Position numbers and translations under genes: made by a program. From Pseudomonas lalkuanensis (GTDB lineage: Bacteria; Pseudomonadota; Gammaproteobacteria; Pseudomonadales; Pseudomonadaceae): a stretch of DNA of 64,000 nt. The notes under the pieces are model-generated. The model worked only from the letters and a program-made list of their open reading frames with translations. It had not been told where the DNA came from and ran no database searches. Shown one piece after another: positions 42,626 to 52,000 of the stretch. Numbering within the stretch: position 1 is the stretch's first letter; each line of letters begins with the position of its first letter. The DNA is taken from positions 5,126,001 through 5,190,000 of the forward strand of contig NZ_CP043311.1 of NCBI RefSeq assembly GCF_008807375.1, written 5' to 3'.

Positions 42626-44980
42626 TTAGGGCTGCGCCATTGGAAGCCCATTGCCAGGAGAGGGTCGACCTCCTGGCTTCGGCTTCAGCTCCGGATCTGG
42701 ATCCGGTAGAAGAGGATGCAACGGTGCATGCGGCTCTAGAGGCCGCCCCCCTTCTCTGGCCAGCTCGGCCCGTATTGCACGCACCACTGCCGAACACCGC
42801 ATCTCGATCAACTCAGCATCGACCTGGATGTGGGTGCAAGGCACCAATTGACGCCCCTCCCAGTAGTCGAATCCCACCAAAGGAATCGCAACCTGGCCTA
42901 TATGGGCCATAACACGCCCCTCAAGCGCCCCTTGGCACCGGGAGACCAGTTGCTCCATCACGATTTGGTTTACGCGGCCGACATCGACCGGCACGAACGC
43001 TTCGCGCACACCACCCAGCGTGAATCGAATGGCTGGAGGCATGCCCTGTTCAGCCAACCAGGCTTCATCCGCGGCACTGATCCCCACGATGCGCAGCCAA
43101 CTCTGGGGGGCTTCGAGCTGGAGGTGTAGGTTGCAACCCAGGCTATTCAACAACAGCAACCGCGACCAAGCGGTGTTCACCTCGCCCTGCTGGGTGAGCT
43201 GTCCGAGTGACGCCTGGCCAGAGTGGCCATAGTCGATCGACCACGGGATGAGTTGGCGACCCAGTTCCTCCAGTAGGCCATTCACCACCCGCCAATCCTC
43301 TCGCCCCTCAACCGGCTGCATCCCCTGGCGCAACAAGTCGGCCTCGCCCAACCGGCTCACTCGCCGCACCTGCGGCCTCGTGGTCCGAGCCGGTGCTAGG
43401 CCTTCCGCAAGGGCGGGGGCTCGGCGAGCATCGCTTTCAGCTCGCCCATCAGGGTCCGTAACTCGCTCCTCTCGCGGCGAGACTGCTGGAGTTCCTCGCG
43501 CATCAGGGCGCGCATTTCCTCGAGTAGCACCTGATTCTCGACCGCCAGCGTTGTCATCGCCTGCAGCAGCGGGAACATCGCTTCCGCCAACTCCTCGCTG
43601 GTCGTCACCTTGGCCTGGCGCATCGCGTCCAAGGTCACCGACAGCTTCAAGGCCATTTCTTCCGTTCGCCGGCGCAGTACCTGCTGAGTAATCTGTTCGG
43701 CCTGTTCTAGCTTGCTCATTTCTCCACCCTTGCAATCTGGACTCATCCTCTACCGTCGGTTCATAGCCGGCCACGGCGATATCCCGTATTGCCAATTCGA
43801 ACCACATACGCCGGCGAAAGGTCTCCGAACCGGAAACCCCCATACGTTTAATCCCCCGCGCCTTGGCGCGCTCAGCGATCGCCTCGGGCACCAGTTGATG
43901 ACCCGAGCGCGCCAGGAACACCTTGGGCGACTCCACGAAGGCAATGCGCTGGGGCTTGTTGCGCCAGACCCAGTCGAGACGGCCCTCCCCCACCGGCTTG
44001 GCCACGAATTTGGGCAGTCGCGGTAACACCGACGGAGATGCAGGCCGTGAACATTCTTCAGAACCGACCTCCACCTGCACCTCGCCCCCCGCCTCCTCGC
44101 GCTTCGGTGCAAAGGGCTTCACCAAGTGCAAGTGCTGTGAAGCCGCAAAGTGGAGTTGCTTCGACAAGGCCGGCCAGGAAAACCCCTTGCCGAGATCGCT
44201 GCCCTTCATCGGCAAGTGCTCGCCGAGCTGGAACGCGATGCCAGACACGCGGCCCGTGCTCGCGATGGTCGGAATCGGCGTGACGCCGGCATCCAGCAAG
44301 CGTTGCCAGAACACCGGAAAACTCGGTGGCCCTACCATTGCCGCCTGCACCAAACCCTGCAACAGCATGCGATCTGACGGCTTGCCAGTCCGAACCACCT
44401 GATTCAGCTCACGGCTGCTTGGCGCGTTGCTGAGAGCGGGCGCTGTGCCAGGTCGTCCCACGGTCACCCGATAGAGCCCGTACTTGGCTTCCAGTCGAGC
44501 CGCTGCCGCCTCCCACAAGCGGAAGTCCTGGTGTGGATTCCAGATCCGGCCGTTCTCCTCGACGACCGAAAAGGCAATATGCACGTGCAGATGCGCGGTA
44601 TCGCCATGCACCACGAAGAGCACCTGACGCTCACCCGGGGCGACCTCGGTCAGCGCTTCCTTGGCGATGGTCAGCGCTTGCTCTGCAGTCAATTGATCGG
44701 CCGCGTGCTGATCGTTCCCGGGAAAGAAACTCATTACTGCGTGGACAAAATGCTCCTCCGGCGGCTTCTTGCTGCCACGCGCCTGTGCCGTAAAGCGCCA
44801 TAGCGCCTCCGCCCACTGCTTGGCATAGTCTCGCGGCAACTCGCCAGGCAGCAGGGGTAACGCATTGTGCGATTCGTGCAGCAGCACCCGCTCCTTGGCT
44901 TTGTCCTTTCTCGACAACAGGTAACGAACCAGGGCGCGCAAATGCCGCTTCGAGCGATGCTTGCGAACCTTAACGATCAT
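42626..44980 (-). CDS. mobA: Relaxase (MobA/VirD2-like)
   Basis: The 784-residue relaxase has the PF03432-type domain at its N-terminus (about 1-230): RHLRALVRYLLSRKD with the likely nicking Tyr near 19, and the metal-binding HGDTAHLHVHIAF (about 126-138). A long Gly/Arg/Asp-rich low-complexity linker (about 415-530) separates it from a globular C-terminal part (about 540-730) and a proline-rich end. The start MIVKVRKHRSKRH at 44980 overlaps the mobC stop by 11 bp. It should nick an oriT and lead strand transfer when a helper conjugation system is present; no type IV secretion genes are seen. Confidence 0.9.
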   Translation of the reverse strand: MIVKVRKHRSKRHLRALVRYLLSRKDKAKERVLLHESHNALPLLPGELPRDYAKQWAEALWRFTAQARGSKKPPEEHFVHAVMSFFPGNDQHAADQLTAEQALTIAKEALTEVAPGERQVLFVVHGDTAHLHVHIAFSVVEENGRIWNPHQDFRLWEAAAARLEAKYGLYRVTVGRPGTAPALSNAPSSRELNQVVRTGKPSDRMLLQGLVQAAMVGPPSFPVFWQRLLDAGVTPIPTIASTGRVSGIAFQLGEHLPMKGSDLGKGFSWPALSKQLHFAASQHLHLVKPFAPKREEAGGEVQVEVGSEECSRPASPSVLPRLPKFVAKPVGEGRLDWVWRNKPQRIAFVESPKVFLARSGHQLVPEAIAERAKARGIKRMGVSGSETFRRRMWFELAIRDIAVAGYEPTVEDESRLQGWRNEQARTGRTDYSAGTAPANGRNGLEAVGDLGRDAPGQGDDQRGVGGSDVPAAAGDDNAGGRESGATRGNARPDARGTPAVSPREERVTDPDGRAESDARRAPALAEGLAPARTTRPQVRRVSRLGEADLLRQGMQPVEGREDWRVVNGLLEELGRQLIPWSIDYGHSGQASLGQLTQQGEVNTAWSRLLLLNSLGCNLHLQLEAPQSWLRIVGISAADEAWLAEQGMPPAIRFTLGGVREAFVPVDVGRVNQIVMEQLVSRCQGALEGRVMAHIGQVAIPLVGFDYWEGRQLVPCTHIQVDAELIEMRCSAVVRAIRAELAREGGRPLEPHAPLHPLLPDPDPELKPKPGGRPSPGNGLPMAQP
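43396..43719 (-). CDS. Coiled-coil MobB/MbeB-like protein nested in the relaxase gene
   Basis: A 107-residue frame on the same strand as the relaxase but in another reading frame: MSKLEQAEQITQQVLRRRTEE, then long heptad-patterned helices (LLQAMTTLAVENQVLLEEMRALMREELQQ). GGTGGAG stands just before the ATG. It overlaps exactly the low-complexity linker of the relaxase (residues about 421-528). ColE1-type mobilisation regions likewise carry mobB and mobD inside mobA. The helical, non-random protein suggests that this is a real gene. Confidence 0.7.
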   Translation of the reverse strand: MSKLEQAEQITQQVLRRRTEEMALKLSVTLDAMRQAKVTTSEELAEAMFPLLQAMTTLAVENQVLLEEMRALMREELQQSRRERSELRTLMGELKAMLAEPPPLRKA

Positions 44981-45275
44981 CGAGCTGCCCTCGGAGCGCG
45001 CGTAACTCCAGCGCAATGTCGCGAAGTGCAGCGTCATCCACCAGCAGTCCCATGTTCGCCGAATACGCCAGTTGATTCAGGTTGTTGCCGATACGCGAGA
45101 GTTGGTTGATCGACTGGCGATCCCACACCGATCGCGGCGGTAGAATCTCGCGGTCCAGGGCAGCACGGATCAGCCAATCGGCGACGCTCAGTCGCAGGTC
45201 CTTGGCCTTCTGGCGGATGGAGCGTTTGTCTTCGGGAGTGATTCGGAGGCTCAGCCTCGCGGTTTTCTGGGTCAT
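44970..45275 (-). CDS. mobC: Relaxosome accessory protein MobC
   Basis: The 101-residue protein has an N-terminal ribbon-helix-helix-like region (RLSLRITPEDKRSIRQKAKDLRLSVADWLIRAAL) and the MobC signature SRIGNNLNQLAYSAN (about 60-74). MobC proteins open oriT DNA for the relaxase and often repress their own promoter. It is first in the mob operon and overlaps the relaxase start by 11 bp. A perfect 15-bp palindrome lies 25 bp upstream. Confidence 0.9.
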   Translation of the reverse strand: MTQKTARLSLRITPEDKRSIRQKAKDLRLSVADWLIRAALDREILPPRSVWDRQSINQLSRIGNNLNQLAYSANMGLLVDDAALRDIALELRALRGQLDDR

Positions 45276-45300
45276 GGGAGCACCTTGTTATTATTGTTAT

Positions 45301-45315
45301 GTCAATGCCATTGAC
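45301..45315. promoter_or_regulatory. Palindromic operator upstream of mobC
   Basis: GTCAATGCCATTGAC is a perfect 7-1-7 inverted repeat 25 bp upstream of the mobC start. Its position suits autoregulation by MobC or binding of the relaxosome. Confidence 0.55.
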
Positions 45316-45589
45316 GGATTGGGAATGCTTTCCTTTTTCAAGCGCAGCGCCGAAAAAGCGAGCCGCGTTGGGAGGAACGAAGTGACGTACAACGCCTTTG
45401 CTCGCAATCGCGCGGCTTCGAATTAAGTATCCCACAGCCAAACCGTCGAAAAACGCCACCCGGGAAACCTGGTCGTTTTCACGGGAAATTCGGTAATTTC
45501 CCCTCAGGTTCATCGCCTTTATGAACACCACTCTCGTCGAGAGAGTTTCCCAATCTGGCCTTTCCTTTCCAAATTTGGACGCCTAACGT

Positions 45590-45679
45590 CCGAATTCGGC
45601 CCTGCCGTTCCGCATTCGGCCTCGCATGGCCAAGCGCGGCCACCGAATGCCGTATTCGGATCACGGTCGGCCGAATTCG
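45590..45679. repeat. ATTCGG/CCGAAT repeat cluster
   Basis: Five copies occur in 90 bp: CCGAATTCGG (45590), GCATTCGGCC (45612), CCGAATGC (45643), TATTCGG (45653) and GGCCGAATTCG (45669). GCATTCGG and CCGAATGC form an exact 8-bp inverted pair 23 bp apart. The cluster is iteron-like and near the mob operon. Confidence 0.55.
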
Positions 45680-45713
45680 TCGAAGGAAAACCGATCTGGG
45701 AAAGGGGATGCCA

Positions 45714-46202
45714 ATGGCGCAGCTACAAATGATCAACGAACCCGGCCTCGCCGAGCGGCTGCAATCCAGTCTGCGCGAGGCCACCGGGAGCATCTCCCTG
45801 ACCGAGGTCAGAGACTGCATCTCGAACCCCAGAATCCGGGATTTCTACGTGCGGGATCTCGATGCCTCAGGTCTTCCTCTGGCCGGTGCCAGCGCCCTGA
45901 GCGAAATCAGCATGCTGGCGGACAGCTGGCAGAAAACCTATGCCATCAGCCTCAGCGACTGGCGTGACAGGCCGGGGACGCTACAACTGGTCGACCGCTT
46001 CCACTTCCAGGACCCAAGCATCGCGATCGTGCAGGTCTGGTACTGCGATCCACGCGAGATTCACCCGCATGAGCTGACCTGGCTGCTTGCCCTGGCAGTG
46101 TCCTTCACCGATTGCGAGTTGCGTCGTTGCGAGCGTACCTGCGGTGCGATCAACGAAGTGCTCGAACCCCATGGTTTCGCCCTGGAGGACTCCTGGTTCT
46201 GA
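45714..46202 (+). CDS. Hypothetical protein
   Basis: The 162-residue soluble protein is of unknown family. It starts MAQLQMINEPGLAERLQSSLREATGSISLTEVRDC, and its second half (WYCDPREIHPHELTWLLALAVSFTD) is acidic and compact. The ATG at 45714 follows AAAGGGG with good spacing; an ATG at 45708 sits too close to it. It may form a pair with the next gene, 41 bp downstream. Confidence 0.6.
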   Translation: MAQLQMINEPGLAERLQSSLREATGSISLTEVRDCISNPRIRDFYVRDLDASGLPLAGASALSEISMLADSWQKTYAISLSDWRDRPGTLQLVDRFHFQDPSIAIVQVWYCDPREIHPHELTWLLALAVSFTDCELRRCERTCGAINEVLEPHGFALEDSWF

Positions 46203-46243
46203 GGGCAGGCGTATTACGCAGACCTTGAATGTGGAGAACGCCC

Positions 46244-46849
46244 ATGAATGAACAACTGGAAGCCGTCCTATGCTCCCGCTACCCGAAGCTCTTGCCCTCA
46301 CAGGGGCAGAACTGCCTTCAGTTGTTCGGCTTCGAGTGCCAGAACGGCTGGTTCGCGCTGATCTATGCGGCCTGCGAACTGATGCAGCAGCACACTGATA
46401 ACAGCGACTCAGGGCAAGTCATTGCCTCACAGGTGAAGGAGAAATTTGGCGGGCTGCGCTTCTACTACCACGGAGGGGATGACTATGTCGCGCCCGTGGT
46501 AGAGCTGGTGGAACGGCTGTCGGAATCCATCTGCGAACTATGCGGAGCCCCAGGGCGCATCCGAGAGCGCAATGGCTGGCTCAGTGCTCGTTGCCTGCTC
46601 CATGAGGACGAAACTGGAATACCGTCGCAGGAAATGAGCGAATGGATCAGTCAGGGGGATTCGATGGCAGCAGTGCTGGAGGCCGCACTTAGACTGTTCG
46701 CCTTCGACGCTCGCGAAACATCGCGCTGGTTGACATCCCCTGCAAGAGCCCTTGGCATGAAAGCCCCGCTAGAGCATCTACAAGAGCACAACGGCCATCG
46801 TGATGTAATGAACCTGATTGGACAGATCGAACATGGGGTAGTCCCCTAG
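46244..46849 (+). CDS. Hypothetical protein with KFGGLRFY motif and zinc-ribbon CxxC
   Basis: The 201-residue protein has the motif EKFGGLRFYYHGG (about 65-77) followed by SICELCGAPGRIR (about 94-106), a partial zinc ribbon. Small proteins with this pair of motifs are widespread and mostly uncharacterised; some sit near toxins as possible immunity proteins, but nothing here proves it. GGAG precedes the ATG at 46244. Confidence 0.65.
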   Translation: MNEQLEAVLCSRYPKLLPSQGQNCLQLFGFECQNGWFALIYAACELMQQHTDNSDSGQVIASQVKEKFGGLRFYYHGGDDYVAPVVELVERLSESICELCGAPGRIRERNGWLSARCLLHEDETGIPSQEMSEWISQGDSMAAVLEAALRLFAFDARETSRWLTSPARALGMKAPLEHLQEHNGHRDVMNLIGQIEHGVVP

Positions 46850-46922
46850 ATTTCAACTGAAGTGGCTTTAGGCCCCTTGAAGGAAGGCAGCGAAAATCAC
46901 CCTCACTCGACGTAGATAAGAT

Positions 46923-46943
46923 CAGGGGGCGATTAGCCCCCTG
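46923..46943 (-). terminator. Terminator of the defence operon
   Basis: CAGGGGGC, GATTA and GCCCCCTG form an 8-bp GC-rich stem 18 bp after the last gene of the leftward operon; the downstream side is only moderately T-rich. Confidence 0.65.
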
Positions 46944-46960
46944 GAAACGCAGAGCCTTTC

Positions 46961-49054
46961 TTACGTCGAGCGCATCAATAAGAACAGGTTCCTCTTCGCT
47001 CGAGTGGCTGCAACATGCAGCAAGCACCGCTCGGAAAGCTCTGTATCTTCAGTGACCCCAGCATCCTCATCACGACTGAACTGATCCGCATAGTTCGCAG
47101 CCCCCTTGTAGGCCGCCAGGATCACGACGCTGAACTCAAGCCCCTTGATGCGATGCATTGTTGCTAGGCGCACTCCCGGCACCGCAGGATCATCCGCAGT
47201 CGAGTTCTCTAGCTTCAAACAAGCCACGCCGGACTGCTGCAACGCGCGCGCGATACCATCTACGTCATCGTTGGTGCGAGCAGTTATACAGATCTGACGA
47301 AGCTCCATTCCATCATCCTGAAGCTGCTTCAAGATGGTCTGTACGTGAGCAACATCATCCTGCAGGGACATGGATTCGATGATATCTGGCGCATCACCGT
47401 GGGTCAGGGAACGGTACCCACGCAGCGAATCCGCATTGCCATCCAGGTCATCAACGGCACAGCCTTCAAGCTGCGCGCAGGCCCATTGTCGGATTTCATC
47501 AGTCGTCCGGTAGTTCACCTTAAGGCTGCGGCTGCGCCCTCGCACCTCGACACCCGCCCGACTCAAAACGACTTTGTGGCGATAGATCCGCTGGTGTGCA
47601 TCCCCCACGATAAACAGGTCATTTTCCGCCTCTGCTACCGCCGCACGAATCAGCTCAAAGGCAGCGCTACTGATGTCCTGGGCCTCATCAACAACCATCG
47701 CGCGAATTCCAAGCGCTGGTTTCTCCGTGCGCAGGAGCTGGCAAGCCTCTCGGAATGCCTCCTCAGGCTCACGAAGATTCGCAGCCTGCAACTGAGCACG
47801 ATACTCAGCGAATACGGGCCACAGTGCTTTACGTATAGCCCGCCCCAATTGCCCCCCACGCCCTACCCGGCTCGCCCTCATGTAGTCTTCAGAGGTTTCA
47901 CAGCCTTGAGGTAAGACCACGCGTTCGTACTCGGCCCGCATGAACTGCGCGGATAGATCGATTGAAGCCGGCATGGCCGCCATGGCTGCCTGCCAGAAGC
48001 GACGGCGATCACTTTCGCTGTAAAGCAGACCATGGGGATAGCCAAATCGGCGCAGCAGCCCGGAGGCCCACTGGTCCAGGTTCACGACCTGGATCTTCTC
48101 CAACTCTTGCGGCGTACACAGCAGTTCCAAATGCTGACGAATGTCCTCAGCAAGGGTTTTCGTGAAGGTGGTGAACAACACTGGACGCCCAGGCATCTGG
48201 GCATACTGACGAGCCAGTCTTGCGGCACGATGCATAGCGACCACAGTCTTACCAGTGCCAGCCCCACCAGTGACCTTAACCGGACCATTCCAGTCACGCT
48301 CGACCAGCTTGCGCTGACTGGGATGCAGGAATACTCGCCAACGCTCTAGCGGAGCCGCCAGTAGCGCCTCGAGATCGCTGTCATCGGTCAAGACCACGAA
48401 GTGACGACGTGTACTGTCACGCTCCAGCGCCGCGCCGAAATCTGATTGATCGACTGTTGCGGGAGCAGACTGCTCATTGATGATCTTGTCGAAGGGCTCA
48501 CCCGCCGCGAACAGATAGAGCGCTTCGAATGCCTCGTCCGGCAGAATCGCCTCTAGCGCGTCCAGTTCTTCTTCGCTCGTTACCGCCCGCACAGCAGCCA
48601 GACGCTCATCCGGCACGCCCAAGCGGCGAATTTCCCGATCCTTGAGGGCATCGAACAAGCCTTCCGAACCGGCCACCTCAGGCTGGACAACAGCAGCGGA
48701 AGCCGCTTCCTCCTGCACCGCATATACCTGAATACTTCCGACATCTGGGTGAATGGCAACGCGATGGCGACGAGCCCAGTGGTACGCATCGTCATGCTGA
48801 TCAACCCAAAGCAGGCAGTACACGTTACCCACCTCCGGCTTGAGCACGATACCGCGCATATTGTCGTTAATGCGCACAGAGCGCATGTTGGCATCCGCGG
48901 CGTCACGAATCCGTTCGTAGTTAATGCCAGTCGCCATCGGGTTCTGGCGGAACTTGGCCACAAAATTCAGCACAGCCAATTGCTGTGAACGTGGAACCGC
49001 AGCAAACGACTTGAGAAAGTCATCGGACATCGCAATCTTGAGCGCTAGCGTCAT
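46961..49054 (-). CDS. RelE-like domain fused to UvrD/Rep-type helicase
   Basis: The 697-residue protein begins with about 100 residues like a RelE/ParE toxin fold ([60 protein letters not shown]). A superfamily 1 helicase follows: Walker [16 protein letters not shown] (about 263), Walker [10 protein letters not shown] (about 455), the NYRTTDEIR motif (about 510), and C-terminal motifs [16 protein letters not shown] and [14 protein letters not shown]. Its start overlaps the end of the giant helicase gene by 4 bp (ATGA). It is the last gene of the operon. Whether the RelE-like part cleaves RNA or only binds is unknown. Confidence 0.88.
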   Translation of the reverse strand: MTLALKIAMSDDFLKSFAAVPRSQQLAVLNFVAKFRQNPMATGINYERIRDAADANMRSVRINDNMRGIVLKPEVGNVYCLLWVDQHDDAYHWARRHRVAIHPDVGSIQVYAVQEEAASAAVVQPEVAGSEGLFDALKDREIRRLGVPDERLAAVRAVTSEEELDALEAILPDEAFEALYLFAAGEPFDKIINEQSAPATVDQSDFGAALERDSTRRHFVVLTDDSDLEALLAAPLERWRVFLHPSQRKLVERDWNGPVKVTGGAGTGKTVVAMHRAARLARQYAQMPGRPVLFTTFTKTLAEDIRQHLELLCTPQELEKIQVVNLDQWASGLLRRFGYPHGLLYSESDRRRFWQAAMAAMPASIDLSAQFMRAEYERVVLPQGCETSEDYMRASRVGRGGQLGRAIRKALWPVFAEYRAQLQAANLREPEEAFREACQLLRTEKPALGIRAMVVDEAQDISSAAFELIRAAVAEAENDLFIVGDAHQRIYRHKVVLSRAGVEVRGRSRSLKVNYRTTDEIRQWACAQLEGCAVDDLDGNADSLRGYRSLTHGDAPDIIESMSLQDDVAHVQTILKQLQDDGMELRQICITARTNDDVDGIARALQQSGVACLKLENSTADDPAVPGVRLATMHRIKGLEFSVVILAAYKGAANYADQFSRDEDAGVTEDTELSERCLLHVAATRAKRNLFLLMRST

Positions 49055-52000
49055 GCCAGTGTCTCCATCAATAAACTCCTCAGCTCCTGGGGTAACTCAC
49101 CCGATTCAGCTGCAAAACAGTGCCAGCCCTGAGATGCAAACACAGTCGCTGCCTCCAGAGTGTCTGGCAGGAAGATGGCGACCTGGACTGATGGCCAGGC
49201 GATCTCCGCTTCAGCGACAACTCGGCCCTTGCCGTCCAGAAGCTCATAGCCGGGGGCCGGCTCGGCAACTCCTGCCTTAGCCAGCACCAAACACCACACC
49301 TGCACCTCTTGAGCGGCGATCTCCATTGCTTCCTGCCAAGCCTCGGAAACGCCGCCCAAGCCGGTCTTTAGCACCGGGCCATCTTGCAGCGCAGGAAGTC
49401 CTGGCATGTCGGCAGTTCCCAGCCACAAATGGCGCAAAGGCAGCAACAGATTCATTACTTGCCATAGCTGCTGCCAGCGCTGCTTCAACTCTTCCTCGGG
49501 CGCTCCCGTGTCCTGCCACTCACCGATTACAACAGGCTCAGACTCAATTGAACCATTCCCCGTCATGACCTGTTTGAGTTGGTCTGGATGCATGGAAGCG
49601 ATCACACCCAGAGTGGCTCCCAACTGACGGGCACCTTGACGATGCCCGTTGAGGTCGACAATCAACCCTAGATCGTCCAAGCGTTTCCAGAACGCCCCCC
49701 CCTTCAGCTTATCCAGCACGGAGGGCTCACCCGGCGGCATGAGCATACCCACCGAAAGCGCAACTGAGAGCTTGCGCAGATCATCATGACTCCCCCCCGC
49801 CAAGCGCTGATGGAGCTGCATGAAGGGCGAAATTGCCGTCAATGCTCCCAGGGCAGATACCCCTTGGGCATCGCACAGTTTCTGCACCATCGGAGCTGCC
49901 GCGACCGGCACCAGGGTGGGCCAAGGTGCGGCAACGGACAAAGGCTTGCCCTGCAAGGCGCACTCGATGTCATCCCACGTCAGTGTCCAAACCGAGAATT
50001 TGCCGCTCTTGGCGACTGCCATTCGCTTGGCCAGATCAGTCGAAATGATCTCTTTGTGGTACTGCCAGCCATCCACAAAGACGGCAATCGGCAGATCATC
50101 CGCCCTATCGTCCGGCCAAAATACGAAGTCCGGCTTGCAAGGGACCACAACACCATCGCCATGGCCTAGGCTCACCTGCAGTTCAATCTTCCAGCGACGA
50201 GCACCGGCCTGAAGCTGATAGCCCGCCTTGCCCTTGAACAGCAGCTCGCTGAGCTTGAACTTGAGACCGGAATGCTCACGGCGCAGCGCTTCGACAAAGC
50301 GCTTCTCAAGCATGCTGTCCATGAGATGGTTGACTGGCTGCACATCAGCCAGATGGGTTACCGGCTTGAGCGCACCTTTGTGCTGTACCACCTCTCCCAG
50401 CAACTTCTGCGCAGTGCTACGTGAAATCGACTCCCGATCATGGCTGTTGTGGTATCGGTAGACACAGCGATAACAGCCATCGGTTTCAGCATTCTGATTG
50501 CAGGTGCAGCTATTCAGCGCCTGCAGGGCAATGCCGAAAACCTCCAGCAATGGCTCCGGTGCACGCATCAGTTCCTTCAGATAGCCCGTACCACCCGGCA
50601 CGCTGTCATAGATGACCAGGTAGCAGCGCGGAGTATCCGACCCAGCGGCCATGCGCATATCCAAGGCAATACGTAGATGGTCAACCGCACCTCGGAAGCG
50701 TTTGGCCAGCCCCAACTCCAATGCAGCTACAAAGCTCAGCAAGGCCTCATTGGTATCGGCGAAACCGACCTCCGGCAGGAAAAGCCTGATGCCCTCACTG
50801 GTAAATTCTCGATAGAGAAACACGCATTGCTGAGTATTGGCCTCGGGATTCTTTCGCTTGGAACACCATGTTGCATGGTTGCGGTAGAGCTCCTCGGCCT
50901 TCCGCTTCCGCTTCCGCTGCAAAGTGCCGCATTCGGTACAGATACTGAAGCCGGGGCGATTCAGCTCCTTACCACCAATCTCCATCGGAGCACCCTGCTC
51001 CGACTGCTCACCAAAGTTCACTTCCCGGAAGGTCACTCGGTCCAGGAACTCGAAGCCGAAGGGGAACGATTGCTCATCAATAGCGAAGGCCTGGCGCACG
51101 GCATCAGGCGGGCTATCGACCAATGCCTGGCGGACATAGAAGCCACGCTGGCGCTCGTCCGAGTCATCGGCAATACGACTGTCTCGATCAAGCGTACGAG
51201 CAAAAACAGTGGTCAAGCGCAGCATTTCGTGCACCCGTCCACTGTCTTTCCATAACCCGTCTCCACAGCGCGGACAGTTTGGATGCTGGTCACCCGAAGC
51301 CAGTGGCTCGGTGTATGAGCACTGCCGACAGAAACGCCAGTGCTCAGGCTTGACCTTCGATACATCCACCTGGTTGACCACAACCCGGCGCCCTTCGGCA
51401 TAGAAGGTGTTGTTTGGCGCCAACTCGGTGATTGCTGTCGAGCCCGGTCGTTCGTACTCAAAGGTTTCCGGATCTGGTGATGAAGTGCCCGGTTTCGGAT
51501 CACGAACGATGATCGAGCGCAGCAAGACTCCCTGCTCAGGAAAGGCGTAGTTCGGCAGCAGCCCTTCATCGGTCAGCACATTCAGGGTGGCCTTACCTTC
51601 GATACTACCGATCAGGCGCGAGAGCGCTGTGCGATCCTGAACCAGCCTCGTCAGCTCGTCCTCCTGCTCCTCACCGCGAACAGGCAATGCCTGCAGCTTC
51701 TCGATTTCCTTGACCGTTGCATCTCGCTTGCGCTTGATGCTCTCGACATCCGAAGCAATACCCTGCAGTCGATTGACGATCTTGTAAGCCAGGGGGCTGC
51801 CCTGCTCTCCGTCACCTTGGATAAAGCGTTCAAGCCAGGCTTGGGTGCCCTCACTCAGCGGCGTATATCCACCTTGATTGAACAGCTTCAAAAAGCGCTC
51901 AAGCAGAAGCTCACGATTCTGCTCTACATAGCTCAACCAAGGGTAAGGGAATCGCGTTGTGCTCTGGTTGACCACTGCGCTAAACACAACCCGTATTTCC

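Larger units (their letters stand above)
45276..45713. other. Gap with operator-like palindrome and ATTCGG cluster (candidate oriT)
   Basis: No gene is seen in these 438 bp. The DNA holds a perfect 7-1-7 palindrome GTCAATGCCATTGAC (45301-45315) just upstream of mobC, probably a MobC operator, and between 45577 and 45679 a cluster of ATTCGG/CCGAAT elements in both orientations. The region next to mobC is the normal place for oriT. Confidence 0.5.
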
